A DNA stretch of 64,000 nt, taken from positions 31,479,489 through 31,543,488 of the forward strand of contig CM077828.1 in assembly GCA_039720395.1 (NCBI GenBank), read 5' to 3'. The notes beneath the pieces were generated by a model. The model did no database searches. It worked only from the letters and a program-made list of their open reading frames with translations, and had not been told where the DNA came from. The stretch is from Liquidambar formosana. Taxonomy: Eukaryota > Streptophyta > Magnoliopsida > Saxifragales > Altingiaceae. This document shows, in pieces, positions 11,237 through 23,884 of this stretch. Every line of letters starts with the position of its first letter. The stretch's first letter is position 1. Made by a program: the position numbers and the translations under genes.

Positions 11237-13439
11237 CTACATTTGTAAGACAGGTAAAGAACTAATACATTCATGTTCCAATTGCTGCTTTGTGCTGCCT
11301 GTAGATTGACAAATGCTAGAACTCGATGAAATACCAGCAGAAGAACGACCATTTTCTATCATGACTGCTTCCTCATGGGGTGAGCTTAGAGCATGCCGAG
11401 AACTCTCATATTTGGAAAACAGGTAAAGAACTGACACATTCTGGTTCTGTTGCTGTTTGAAGCTTCCCATAGATTGACAATCACTAGAACCCAGCGAAAC
11501 ACTTGTATCTATTGTCATTGCCTCCTCATGGGTTGAGCTTAGACTATGTCTAGAACTTGTTGAAATGCTTGCAGAAGAGCAACCGCCTTCCATTTTCATT
11601 GCTTCCTCAGAAGGTGAGCTTAGATCACGTCGAGAACCTAGTTTAAGCTTCATTAGCGTAGCCTCTGCATAAAAGGAAAGGGAAATTTAATTATTCAGCA
11701 ATCCTTAAGCAGCCACGGTCTTCTGAAAGCCAAACTCATCAGCACATGCTTCTGAACTTATTGACATGTCAGTGTAGTGATACTAACACTAATGTTGCAT
11801 TCTCTGCACCATATGTTACTTTTTATGTTATGGTTATAATCATGCTTGTTAATGACACGCCAATTTTTTCACAATAAAATATTTGAGAATTACTAAGTAT
11901 ATAATTTTGATTGGCAACTGAATATCTCAAACAAAGTATAAAAAAAATAAAAACTCTAATCTATACATTTCCCATCATCAAAGTCCAAATAACTTAAAAG
12001 TTAAAACGTCCCATACAAAATTTAGAGCCGATTATTGGCAGTATAATCTATATCTTGCTTAATTGAAAATTTTGCCTCAAAATCCAAATGTTTACACAAC
12101 ACATAATGTATCAAAATAAATGAGTCCAAGTACAAGATTGCTTAGAGAAAACAATATTTATAGACATCATATAATTGTGGATAAGACTATAAAGTAGTAC
12201 AAAAGTAATAGTCATTTTTGTCTGAAAAATGGTGTCATGCATTTTTTATAACATAATGTGAGGCATATCATTAAATGGGTAGTGCACAAAAAGAATGATC
12301 ACCAAACAGGTAGAAGGATGGCTCACTGGTGAGATAAGATGAGAGCAGGCAGGTGTTCCTACCTCGTCAAACAAAACTCTTTTGCTTAAGGAACTCTACT
12401 ATGGCCACAAAAACTATGATGTAAAGATACTCAGAAATCTGCTTTGCAATAATCTATGTTACTGGCTAGCCTGGACTCCTCAACTTGCTAGTTTGATTAC
12501 AAAAATTTATTAGCAGAATCCCTCAAAACAACCCTCACCTGAACAAAATCCCCTCTTCCTCCATTTCTACTCACCAACCAAAAGACCTTCATTTATACCT
12601 CTTCAAGAACTACAATTAGAAATCAATATCAGGCATCTTCCTCATTGATCATTCAAAAGCCAAACTAAAATCTAGTTCTGGGCACTCTGGGTCTATCTTG
12701 GACCGATGATTTGAAGATAACAACTCCTCATAAGCTCCATCACAAAGAAAGGGAAAGGATGGGGTGGGGGGTTACATTTTCATTGCTATTGTATGACCAA
12801 GAACTTTGAAATCGTAGAGGAATTTCACTACTACTAGAATTCTGGCTTTTCAGCAATAACTAGACAACTTAAATTCCCAATTCCAAATCACTACCCAGTA
12901 CAGCATGGTGTCATGACAAATCATATAAAAACCCACATCAGTTTGGTATCTTTTTTCCTGTTTCCTTCTTTCAACATTTACAATTCCTCTAGATTTCCAA
13001 TACTTTTGGCTACAACCATTCAAGTCACTCTCTGTTTGGTTGCTGAGAAATTTGAGGAAAAGAAACGAAAATTGAAATTCGGTGCTTGTGATTAATGTCA
13101 ATTTTCGTTTCCCCCAAAAATAAAAAGTAAAAATGAAAACTCACCCAAATAAGCCACACATTTAGCTATATTAGCCAGAGTGGAGTGAAGATCTTTGCTT
13201 TCTTGGGTCCTAACTGATGATAAAGAAAAAGTAAAATCTAAGGTTCAAATTATAATATCTTTTCTTTTCTACCCTTTTTCTCGGCAACCAAACGGGACAA
13301 AACCAAAAATGAAGTTTGCTAGAGTAAAATAGAGAGAGGGCGTACCATAGATGGAGAGCGAATCGTCTTTGAGAATCTTGGGAGGTGGCCTTTCCAAGCT
13401 ATCTGCCGAACACGAAGAGGGTCTCACCTTCCCCAACAT
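11237..13439 (-). CDS. unknown Ser/Glu-rich protein with threefold internal repeat
   Basis: Two exons on the minus strand: 13439-13346 (31 codons plus 1 nt) and 11664-11237, joined across a 1.68-kb GT-AG intron, giving 173 residues. The start MLGKVRPSSC lies just downstream of a CT-rich leader. The second exon contains three related blocks: SRRDLSSPSEEAMKME (42-57), SSRHSLSSTHEEAMTID (68-84) and SSRHALSSPHEEAVMIE (119-135). A second motif is repeated twice: CQSMGSFKQQQ (94-104) and CQSTGSTKQQL (150-160). Between them is NVSVLYLFSKY. It has no membrane segment, signal peptide or known catalytic motif, and looks largely disordered. The long open frame, clean splice sites and internal homology argue for a real gene. 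The function is unknown to me. An extra exon inside the large intron cannot be excluded. Confidence 0.7.
13031..13296. mobile_element. MITE-like element in the intron of the unknown gene
   Basis: The left end TCTGTTTGGTTGCTGAGAAA pairs with the right end TTTCTCGGCAACCAAACGGGA, about 265 bp apart. Same family and size as the copy at 39592. Confidence 0.6.
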
Positions 13440-15060
13440 TTCTCTCTTTAGTTTCTCTCTCTAAGTCGTTTACTTTGTCTAGAGAGAGAGAGAGAGAGAG
13501 TGGCTTTAGCTTTCTCTGTAAGTTTGTAAGAGTTTCTAGAGAGAGAGACACGTATGCGGTTTCAAAACTCCGAGTCTCGGCGCGGCAATGACAGAGGAAA
13601 GAGCGCGAACCGAGAAAAAGAGGCAATCCTTCTTACAATTCGTACAATTTATTCGGGTGTTTTAACCCTCATTTAGAGAAAAACTTCATGTAACTATGAT
13701 AGGGTCACGTGGTATCACAAACCAATGAAAGGCTTGCAAAGTGGGATGTCAGTGTACTTTTTGACCTCACAATCCCACTTCGCAAGCTTCCTATTGGCTT
13801 GTGATACCACCTGACTCTATCACAGTTACATGAAAGTGTTTTTCCCCAATTTATTCAGGTGCTTTAACCCCCGCCCCCCCCCAAAATAAATAAATAAATA
13901 AATAATCAGTCCAGTTTGATGGATTGTCCAAATGAGAATACCGAATGCCCAAATCCATTATCTATGATACTCTATAATATAAAATTTATTTGTAGAAGTA
14001 TATATTTTAAAACTACTTTGAATTTCCAACCTACATTTTCAAGCCTAGTTAGAATAGGGAATGAAGCTTAATTTGGTACGCCAATTTCGAAACAACTAAT
14101 TCAAAGAAGAAAAATTTTTAATTACTTGAATTGACTAATTCAATGTTCACCCATTTACTGAATTCAAATGGCAAAGATTTTTTTTTATTTTTTTTTACTT
14201 TTTTTTTTAGTGGGTGGGGTGGAAAGGGCGTGGTGTGGGGGAATGAAACGGCCTATTTTGGACAGTACATGGCCAATCATGCATCCATTCAAAAAAAGAT
14301 GGTGAACATCATAATATTATGTGAACACCCTTCAATAATGAGGCGTTTGGATCATGAGATTCGATTGATTCAATTCAATTCCACTCAACAATGCCTTAAT
14401 CTCAACTACATGAGATCGATAACATAAATCATTTTTGGCCATTCAATTTTATCAATTCTAAGCCATTATTTACTTATTTATTTTCCATTGTACTCACAAA
14501 ACAAAAGAACTTCATTGAAAGAAAAACCAGACATTTATTGCAAGAACCTAAAACTACAGCAACAAGCCAACCACCCAAAATCCCAACAAAGCACAGCCAA
14601 CAACTTGAACAAGAACCCCAGAACAAACCACTAAAATAAATAAAAAATAAGAAAAAATTGAAAAAGCCAAGTCCTAAATATATGAACACATCGAGAAAGA
14701 ACAGCGACCATCCTGTATCAACGACAATCCTGTAGACTAACCAGACAACTGGCCACAAAAAACTGGGTCCCTACATACATAGCATCCCATCTAGCAGCCC
14801 TTTGCCAAAACATGAGATTCCTGCACAACAGACTCGGGGTGTTTTATTAACATCACATCTTCAGTCTTTGCTGCCACAACCAAAACCTTATGGTGACTCC
14901 TGGTGATGGATGGCCAAATGACTGAATACTTCAATATATAAATTGAATATCTATAATAAATAGATGGTAAATCATTGATTAGTAGGTACATCAGCAAATT
15001 AACAATTCCAAAAGCTGACGACTCCAGACTGATTAATGCCTGCCCTTCGTCACAAGCTAA
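13440..15060. other. intergenic region with GA run and a palindromic element
   Basis: Contains the 5' leader and promoter of the unknown minus-strand gene, including a GA microsatellite at about 13481-13500, then a long inverted-repeat element (13679-13843), and the 3' flank of the ABC1-kinase gene. The remainder is AT-rich. No gene is supported. Confidence 0.65.
13679..13843. mobile_element. long palindromic MITE, about 165 bp
   Basis: The first 75 bases (AAAAACTTCATGTAACTATG onward) match the reverse complement of the last 75 (AAAAACACTTTCATGTAACTG onward) at roughly 85% by eye, leaving a loop of only about 20 bases. The element is flanked by near-identical direct copies of a 25-base sequence (ATTTATTCGGGTGTTTTAACC at about 13646; ATTTATTCAGGTGCTTTAACC at about 13849). 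These are longer than a usual target-site duplication. Confidence 0.75.
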
Positions 15061-18000
15061 TCACTCTCTCCTAAATATTCTTCTGAAGAAACCACGCTTA
15101 TATGGTTTACTCTTGCGATCCTCACCTGAAATAACACCAGTGAGAATGTTAAGCATAGAATCAGTAATTCGAGACAAACTTCGCTGAATTAGCAAGTATT
15201 TGGACACCCCCATGGCTGTGTGATATAATTCCATCTAGTTTTCCATAGGCATTTGAAGGCACATATCCATCCTCTGGAATGAAGTCTGATCACACTAAAA
15301 ACAAATTCTAAGAACGAACTCCTACATAAAACATATATGCACATTTCGAGCTGTATGCACAAAAATAATGGACAAAGTTCAAATGCCATGTAAAACACAA
15401 TGAAACAATTTCATTTTGAAGGGACATCTAATTACGCCCCTAAACCTTGAGCTTAGAATTTCAGAAAGGGCCACCTTTCAGTCTGCCAGCCAAATACAAA
15501 GCTTCCTCCGCAATGGGTCTCCACTGCTCTGCACATGAGTAATTGATCCCCAGGCCAACACTAAGTCCTCTAAGTAGATGCACTGTTCGAAGAACAGAAA
15601 ACAGCTCTTCTGGAAAAGCCTACCATATTCATCACACAGGGAGGAAATTCATAACATTAAACACAAGAAATAGTGGCATAAAAATCCACAGTGTAACTTC
15701 TTAATTATTCCAGTTAGTCCAAGCCTACTCTTTGATTTTCCTTTTTCTTTTTCTTTTGTGTGTGTATTTTTTGGTGGGAGGTGGGGGAAGCAAGGACAAT
15801 ACTTGGCTCCTCACAATGGAGCAGCAGCTCCTCCTTACACCCACTCATATCATGCCACGTGTCATAGCTAATTTAAAAAAATATGAATACATAGATACGA
15901 ACACGTGGACACGTGAATACAAATATATGGACCCATATTCATATTCATTTGGACACAAAAATGTATAAACAGAGACATGTGGACTCATATCTATAATAAC
16001 ATAATATGGGGACACATGTACATAATCAATTCTCATTTGTTTTATGGATACATGGTGTAATCTAAGTGGGTGTAAGGAGGAGCTGCTCCTCCAATGTGAG
16101 GAGCCAAGAATTATCCGGGAAGCAATCTTTGCATCTTTAAACTTGGATAATAATTGTGTTATCCCTTATTAGCATATAAATTAATAAATTTTAGACAAAA
16201 TATAAATACAATATTACATAAAATTTTATAATGTTAAACACTTAAACATAAGGGGGAATTCAGGAACAACATGGAAATGAAACTGACATCATTCCTTTTC
16301 CTTTTTTCTTTATTAGATAGAGTCAGTACTAGTACACATCTTCAAAAAATGATTATAAGAAAATCCAACTTATTACAAGCAACGGACAGAGATTGGACAC
16401 CTCACTACTAATGAAACAACTGAGTACTGAATTTAATGCGTACCCGAACACCAATTTTTTTTATTGAAGATCCCTCGGAGAAAGGTTGCAACATCGTTAC
16501 CCCAGGGGGTAATTTTGTATCAAACATAGTCTCTGCCAACTTAAGCAGTTCCCTCTCTTCATCTTCACATTTGGCAAAGGTATCTATGCCAAGTTCCCTA
16601 AAAATGGGAAAAACAATTAAACATGTATACAATGGATTCACCGAATTTCTAGAACATGAACATTAAACAAAAAGATAACGACTGCTGTTATAAGCACATG
16701 TCAGTTTGTATCTCATGAAACGTAATTTGATTGCACTGACACACCGATCAATTTTATTCAATTAATTTGTCCAAATATATATATATATATTCAATGGCTA
16801 GGATCATTGAATCAAGTCTTTATTTCATTCTCGTCGGACTCTCCTGTGTACTTGCAGTTAGTAGCTCATCAATACAATCTTTTCAGGCTTAGTCTATCTT
16901 AGTAATTTGGAAAATCAACTGCAGGTTAATTACAAGTTTACAACCATAACAATCGATTGGTTGTAGGTGAAATTTCATACCTATAGCTCTCTGATGCTCT
17001 TACAGGGTCACTATCAGCAATAGCAAGAACCAGTGTAGCATATCCAAGCCTCAAATTGTCTGGAAGATCCTTCACTTGGCCATAGTCTAGCAAGGCAACC
17101 TGTCTCGGGAAAAAATGAAATACAAAAATAAACTCATAATTGCCTGTTGAACATGCAGGCAAGAAGGTTGAAACTCAGGAAGTTTAGTTATCTTCAAAAT
17201 AAACAAATATTTATTCATCCTGTTGTTTTACATCATTACATCTTTAATATGAACAGGTTACTGGGTAACAGACCTGGAAGTATTACTCTAGTAATCATGA
17301 GCATCAAGTAAAAAAGATTATACAACATATTTTTATTTTTTTTTTTATGAAAAGATTATTATATATAAAATTTGGAAAGAAGGGTTAAAGAAAGTTCACA
17401 TCCCACTTGCCTCTGAACCCTTACATATTAGGATATTTCCAGGATGGGGATCTGCATGGAAGAAACCACTCTTCAGTATCATTTGTCCATATGCTAATGT
17501 CAAACTTCTAAGTATGTTCCTGCATTTACAGAAATTATAAAAGTGAGTTATGCTTTACTTGAAAGTTTATGCAATTTGATATATCATTAAGAAGGTGCAG
17601 GAAGGAGGAACCATTAGCGGAAAATTTGTCAAAAGCTACAATAGAGCAAAGTTTGCTTTAGTTATTATGTAAAATTGATAAAGAAACACAAATTAACAAC
17701 TTAAATAGAGAGGCCCTTTCGGAGAAAGAAAATTTGAAAAGTAATTAAGAAGCACAAAATGAGGCAAGCATTGAGAAGATAGGATACAATGGAAGAAGAG
17801 AAAAGGCTAAAAAGTGGGCTAGAAAGAAATCTATGAGGATTAGAGAAAAAGCAAACTTTCTCATAAAAATTGGAACTGATGACTAGGATGTTACTTGACA
17901 AAAAAAAAAGGAGGGGGCAGGGGGCGCTAGAAGTTTATGGACAAGTAATTTTAATTTATATAGTAAGCAGATATGGGCAAAAAAGGACTTCACACTCTCT

Positions 18001-21000
18001 GGAGTAATCTAGGGGCTTACTGCTTTGCTGCTGCTGCAATCTTACCACCAGGATTGATGCCTCTTTTTGCTTATTTCATCACCAAGGTTCAAAATTGGGA
18101 TTCCATCCATATATTCCATCACTAAAACCCTCCTAACCAAACAGAGAAACGCTTAATCACCAAAAGGTATCTAAATAAAATTCCACAACAGCAATGAAAC
18201 AGAACAGAATTTCAGAGCAATGCCATATAACCCAGCTAATCAGTGGAAAAAAATGAAATTATTTGCGATCTAATTGCAGAACATAGCATTGGTGGAATCT
18301 GAGAAGATAATTGGAATTAGTTGAAGCTGTGAGACTGGCATTTAGCTAAGTTAATTAATAGGTGTTCAAAATAGGTCTAGTTGCCTGAGGTATAACCTTA
18401 TCATCTTGTCAACAACCATAAACACACAGGAATGAAGAAACAACTTACAATATGGAAAACTCCAATAGGTGCTTTGATTGTGCATGAATGAAATATTATG
18501 ACCTCTAGATCCTACACAAGTAAGAACCCTTTATCACTTGTTCTTTCCCGATACTTGGTCAGGAAAATGCATCCTAACCTTAACAATCGCTGTAATAGCT
18601 ATAGTGCCTTATCCTAACTTCAGTGATAGACAGCATGAGTTTACTATGACAATCCATTGTGTCAGAAGTTAATTTTTCTCCCCTTCTTTCCAGTTAAAGC
18701 ATGAGAAGTTAAATCTCTTCTTGCCAGTTATACTCCAGTCCTTTCATTCTTTCAACTTTCTTCTCTGAATCAAACAGTGGCATGTCTCTTATTTAATGTG
18801 TCACACAACCAATTCTGCAAAACTATTTGTCTGTAGGAAATTCATGTATAGAAAAAGCATTTAACAAAAATTAAATAATGGTGAACCCACCTAATGAATG
18901 ACGTCAACAACAAAATGGAACATCTCAGAATAGACAGCAGAAACATTTCAAATAGTTTTAAGACATTAATTAATACTGATAAGTTAAGCTCTACAATAAT
19001 GAGTATCCATCAGTCTCCTATAGTTGGGATAACTTGAATAACTTGCAAGTTCACACCACATAAATGTAATGAAACATAACATACCTAGTGACCATATCCC
19101 GCATCACTCTTGGCACCAAAACAGGAGACTTTTTGTTCTTTTCATACAAAAAACGTCGAATTCTTTCCATTGCATCAGCCTCCCTCATAAAATCAAATTC
19201 ATATCCAATCTTGAATAGCATTAACCAAAAGAAAAAAAAAAAGAATTATTATGAGAGATATATAATTAGATTTTCAGTAATGCAGAAGGAAACTATACAT
19301 TCATGGTAAAAAAAATCTACCAATATAAGGGTTTGGACAAAAATTCATCATGCAGTAGCATCTATAACTAGGACACATTAAAGCCCACAAAATACATCTA
19401 CATTTACAATTAAATAAAAAAGAACCAACATTATATGTGAGATAGTAAATACCATCAAGAAAGCATTGTTTGGTTAAAAGGAAAACTGCTTTGATTCTTG
19501 CTCTGAAAAGCAAGACGAGTACTTCTAAAACGTTAACCCAAAAAGCAAAGATCCAGCTTAACAAAAGGCAATAATCCCATAAATTTTCATCAATCTGGGA
19601 GAAAGACACAAAAATTTTAAAAATCATTCAACAAATTAGATAATCTCATGCGCAATACCGTCCACTAAGACATCCAAGCTATTATCACATAAGGGCTGGA
19701 AATCACATAAAAATATAACATCACTATGGACTTGATAATAACAAAGTCTTACATAAATAAATCATAATTCCATTTTTAATTTTTGAAAAAGAACTGTCCA
19801 CCCAGATAAAGAACTTAGGATATAATTTCACCAAGTTGTGGAAAACCGAAGACAATGTGCTTGGAAAAAGATTTAACATGGCTGAAACAAACAATAATTT
19901 GTGAGTGCAGGCCACTCAGGTGATATTATTGTTTGGGATAACAACAAAGTTAGTGATGCTAACGTAATGTCCAATGCCACTCATAGAAAGATTAACAGAT
20001 GAATGAAATTGAGGAACTCAAATATCAAGATATTCTCATTTCACCCAATCTTTTAATATTTTATACCAATTGTGGCTCAAAGGTTGAACAATTTACATCC
20101 CTACTTGTTTTACAATTTACTTCTACAGCCAGAACCAGGACATAAAATATCCTTGAAATTTTCCATCCTAATCTTCATATTTCTAAAGTCCAATTATCAA
20201 GAGTAAAATGCTAACTGACAAAAAAAACAAGCTGTTCTTTGAAAATAAAAATTGATGTTTATCTATAACGAACATCAAAATAGAAATAGTTTGCACCTGT
20301 TTCTCCATTTCCTTAGTTACAGAATACAGATCGAACTGGATATCTGTTTTTTGCATGTATAAAGCAAAAGCTTGTAAATTTCGGATATCTGTCATCATCA
20401 GATCCTGAATACCCGGATGTTGCACCTAGAATACACTTAAATGTTAAAATCTCACAAATATATTGAATCTGCAAAAATCATGTACAAGTTCCGTTACCTT
20501 GACAACAACATCATCTTTGTCACCTCTCAATCTTGCTCGATGAACCTAATTGAGCATAAATCATATGTCAAGTACAAATCTGCATAAGCAAAATAATACC
20601 ATTTCAATTATATCCCTTCCCACTGAACAGCCACTCCTATAAAGAACAAAATGATCAAGAAAATATAAAGGGAAATTGGTCCACACAGAGAAATTGCACT
20701 ACGGATAAATAACACCACCATATTACTCCCTCAAGACTCAAGTAATTCATGTGTCTGGTCTCAAATTAACTCAACTCTCTAACTTTAACATCGTGGCAGA
20801 ATTACTGGCATGGATTATTAACAAATCTTTCCAATTCATATCACTCGTCATAATCATTTAGTGCTGGTCATGATTCAAAATTTTATAATTTCTTTTGACA
20901 AGTAACGGTGTATGTAATGAAAATGCTTAAAACCAATAGGATCCACATCATTATGATGACCATGCTTTATATAATTGTGGTTGCAGCTGGGCAGAGATTT

Positions 21001-22098
21001 CATGAGTAGAGAGATACCTGTGCAATTGAAGCAGAACCAATAGGATCTACATCAAATCTTTCAAACAATTCACCAACACTTTGACCCAACTCATTCTCCA
21101 GCACAAGTTGGACGACATCAAACGGGGTTGCAGGGGCTCGATCGCACAGCGTAACGAGCCTTCTCACCCATGGAGCTGGAGCCAAGTCAGGCTTCCCAAC
21201 GATTTGGGCAACCTAATGCAATATCCATTACAGCCATTATAGAACAAAAATTGTAGTTTTCTCCAAAATTCAATGCCTCATTTGGTTTCTAAGAAGAGGT
21301 AAGAAATATAAAGAGAACAAAACACATAAACTCAACTCAACCCAAGCCCTAATCCCAACTACATGGGGGTATTATCAGCTACTCCGCCACATGAATCATT
21401 TTACACCATTTAACTCTATCAAGGGTCGTGTCCTCTATTAATTCCTCAGTGAACATATCCTTTCTCACCACCTCTAACCATATTATTTTGGGTCTTCCTC
21501 TTGTAAAGAGAACAAAACACGATCCAAAAAAATTTAAAAAAAAAAAAAAAGAAAAAAGAAAAATCCCGCTCACTTGTTCCTAATACTACAGTTATACGAA
21601 ACAATGACACATACTCCGTAAAACTTATGGTTTACAAACTTATTTTCTTTTATCTTCCTCAGGTTTCTCAGCAAGCAACCTGAGGGCAAAATAAACTATC
21701 ATGATAAGCCCAAAAAATCATATACCCAACTGGCAAATAAAAAATAATAATAATAATAAGGTCACCGAAACAAGAAATAAAGCAAAATGACTATAACCCA
21801 TTTGAATTAAACCATTCCCAGACCATAATTCAAGTTGAACAGCATAAAATCAAATACCCATTTGAGATAACAAGGAAAAAAGCAATTAAGTACCTTAAGG
21901 AAAAACCCACCAAGGTCAGCGCACATAGCATATATCTTCTCAGCCGCAAGTTCATGCTGCCTCTCCCACATTGCCTCCCGCCTCTCCACATCCTTCACAA
22001 AACTCACTCGAAGCTGAAATGCCTGAACAAAACGCCAACAAAAAATGTCAGACAACTGGAAATTTCACATGCATATAAAAACTATATGTATATATATA

Positions 22099-22134
<36 letters not shown>

Positions 22135-22249
22135 CCTTGTAACCGGTGTAGATGTCAGCTGCGCGTACCCAGAATTGAAAGGAGCGTTGCCAAGGCCTGA
22201 GGTGGGTGGAGAGGTGTTCGCGAAAATCGTTGAGATCAAAAGGAAGCAT
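15061..22249 (-). CDS. ABC1/UbiB-family atypical kinase (ABC1K), one frame break
   Basis: Protein-kinase-like ATPase family linked to prenylquinone metabolism in mitochondria and plastids. Twelve exons: 22249-22136, 22022-21894, 21212-21018, 20545-20498, 20425-20297, 19209-19085, 18132-18021, 17519-17411, 17099-16981, 16597-16444, 15619-15475, 15215-15061. The product would be about 510 residues. Visible motifs: LKVAQ (80-84) where the family usually has KxGQ; Ala-rich loop GSASIAQVH (140-148); VVVK with Lys162; EFDFMREAD; HADPHPGN with Asp307; LLDYGQ with Asp325 (DFG equivalent). The end is basic (GFFRRIFRRE). Exon 7 holds one base too many in a T5 run on the plus strand (18064-18068), which breaks the frame after DEISK. 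Every other junction is in phase. The intron after exon 8 has a GC donor. Context and sequence suggest the At4g24810 lineage (from memory). Confidence 0.88.
15794..16119. mobile_element. MITE with about 50-bp inverted ends in ABC1K intron 10
   Basis: The left end reads ACTTGGCTCCTCACAATGGA then GCAGCAGCTCCTCCTTACAC. The right end is its near-perfect inverted copy (GTGTAAGGAGGAGCTGCTCC, then CAATGTGAGGAGCCAAG). The interior (about 15880-16030) has degenerate direct repeats of GGACACxTG and ATATGGACCCATAT type. Non-coding; superfamily unassigned. Confidence 0.8.
22080..22131. repeat. (TA)n-(GA)n microsatellite beside ABC1K exon 1
   Basis: A short TA run is followed by about 14 GA units that end 5 bases from the exon-1 donor site. 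On the coding strand it is a CT-rich then AT-rich tract at the very start of intron 1. A similar compound tract lies at about 27155-27223. Confidence 0.9.
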
Positions 22250-23884
22250 GGTGTTTGATGTGGGTTCGCTTCGTCTCTCAATCGAACTGAACTCTGCTTT
22301 TTTTTTTTTTCATATATTTGTCATCTGTGTGCCAGTACTGTGTGTCACGTACTGACACACACACACACATGGTGTGGAACAGATGTGAGGAGATATGGGT
22401 TATTTCATAGTTGTTTGTGGCTGAGAAACCAAAGAATAAAGCAAAAGGATTTTCGCCTATTTGAGGGATATAGGAGTGGGAACTGATACAGTTTGATATG
22501 TAAATGTAGAGAGATGGGGTAGTATTACAGAGTAAAAGAGTGAGCTTTGTCCCTTTATTCTCCTTCCTTTCATCTTTCTTGGTGGGTAACATCTGATACT
22601 GCCAAGGACTCTTTGGTTTCTCTCTCCTGTATGTGTTGAAGAGAAAATTTCCCCTTCCCTCTTTTTTTTTCTTTTCTTTTATTTTTTTTTTTTGGGTAAA
22701 GAAAAAATTTCTTCAACAGATTGACATCAACACTAGTTTTTTAGCTTAATGACATGCCTCTTCACTTTCAATAGAAGATTTTTGTTCTCAATCACTGTGT
22801 CAGAGTATATTTTTTTAAGTTGTAATGATAGTCTTACCTTATTAAAAGAAAAAAAAGGTTACAAAAATAAATATACAATTTATGATTTTAGGGATTATAT
22901 TGCCATTTCTTCTTATTCTCCTTTCGTTTTTTCAAAATTTTCATGGATTGAAAATATGACACAAATATCTAACAGAAAGTCCAAGGAGTAATGCCACTTT
23001 TTTTTTCCTTCGATTTTTTCTTCCTTTCTATTTTTTTGGTAACAATCTTGTGCCCTTTTTCTCCTTTTTGCTTTTTGGACCGACAACATTGGCACATTGC
23101 ACCCTAATTCACATGTTAGGAACAATTCCTTATAAAATTTTTACAAATTCTATCTTATAGACAGATTCCACCTAAAAATTTCTTATCCAAACATAGCATA
23201 GGTATCTCCCACCCTACTTTTTGAAACCCTACTCCTTGTTGTGAAAAAATTTAGAGATTATTTCACATAACCATGTATGTTTGTTATTGAGACTCTACTC
23301 CACGTGACAAGAGTTACGCATCCCTATAAACATAAATTACATTTCACCATGTGTACCATGAGACCATCATATGGGTGATATGTATTTATGTAGAATTGAA
23401 ATAATATCTCTTTTTTTTTTTTTATACAACCAATAGTATCATTTTCAAACCCTAAACCTTCTTCCTCCTTTTCTCCTTCCTTTTTTTTTTTTTTTAATTT
23501 TATTTTTTAAAGAACGGTAAACATACCACTTAAGTTCCAAGGCCTCCGGGGGTACGAGCTTGCCCCTTAATTTGCTTTTGATGAGCCTACCCTCTTGGAT
23601 GGAAGAAAGCGTCCTAGGCAATATATCCCCTTTCAATTGATTTATTTGCATTTTTTAAGTTGTTAATTTGGTTGAAACCTTAAAAGCATACATAAGGTGT
23701 TGCAACTGTGATGCTGTCCTTTCATGACATTTTCAAAGTTGGTTAAATAATGAAAATAATGTGGACCCATCATGTCTGTCTAAGATTACCAAACGAGTAT
23801 AGGCCATGTGGGGAAAAATTACAAAACCGTTTATCTGTGTAATCTTAGAGATGGATCGAGTAATCTAAGAGTTTCTTCCTAACT

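Noticed and set aside
15461..15475. Ending ABC1K at the TGA after GRLKGGPF
   Set aside because: A GT donor just after LK joins in phase to 15215-15061, which adds a conserved-looking basic C-terminus (KPYKRGFFRRIFRRE).
18030..18060. A tiny intron (GTAAG...GCAG) to explain the exon-7 frame break
   Set aside because: It would be about 14 nt, far below any plant intron, and would remove conserved residues.
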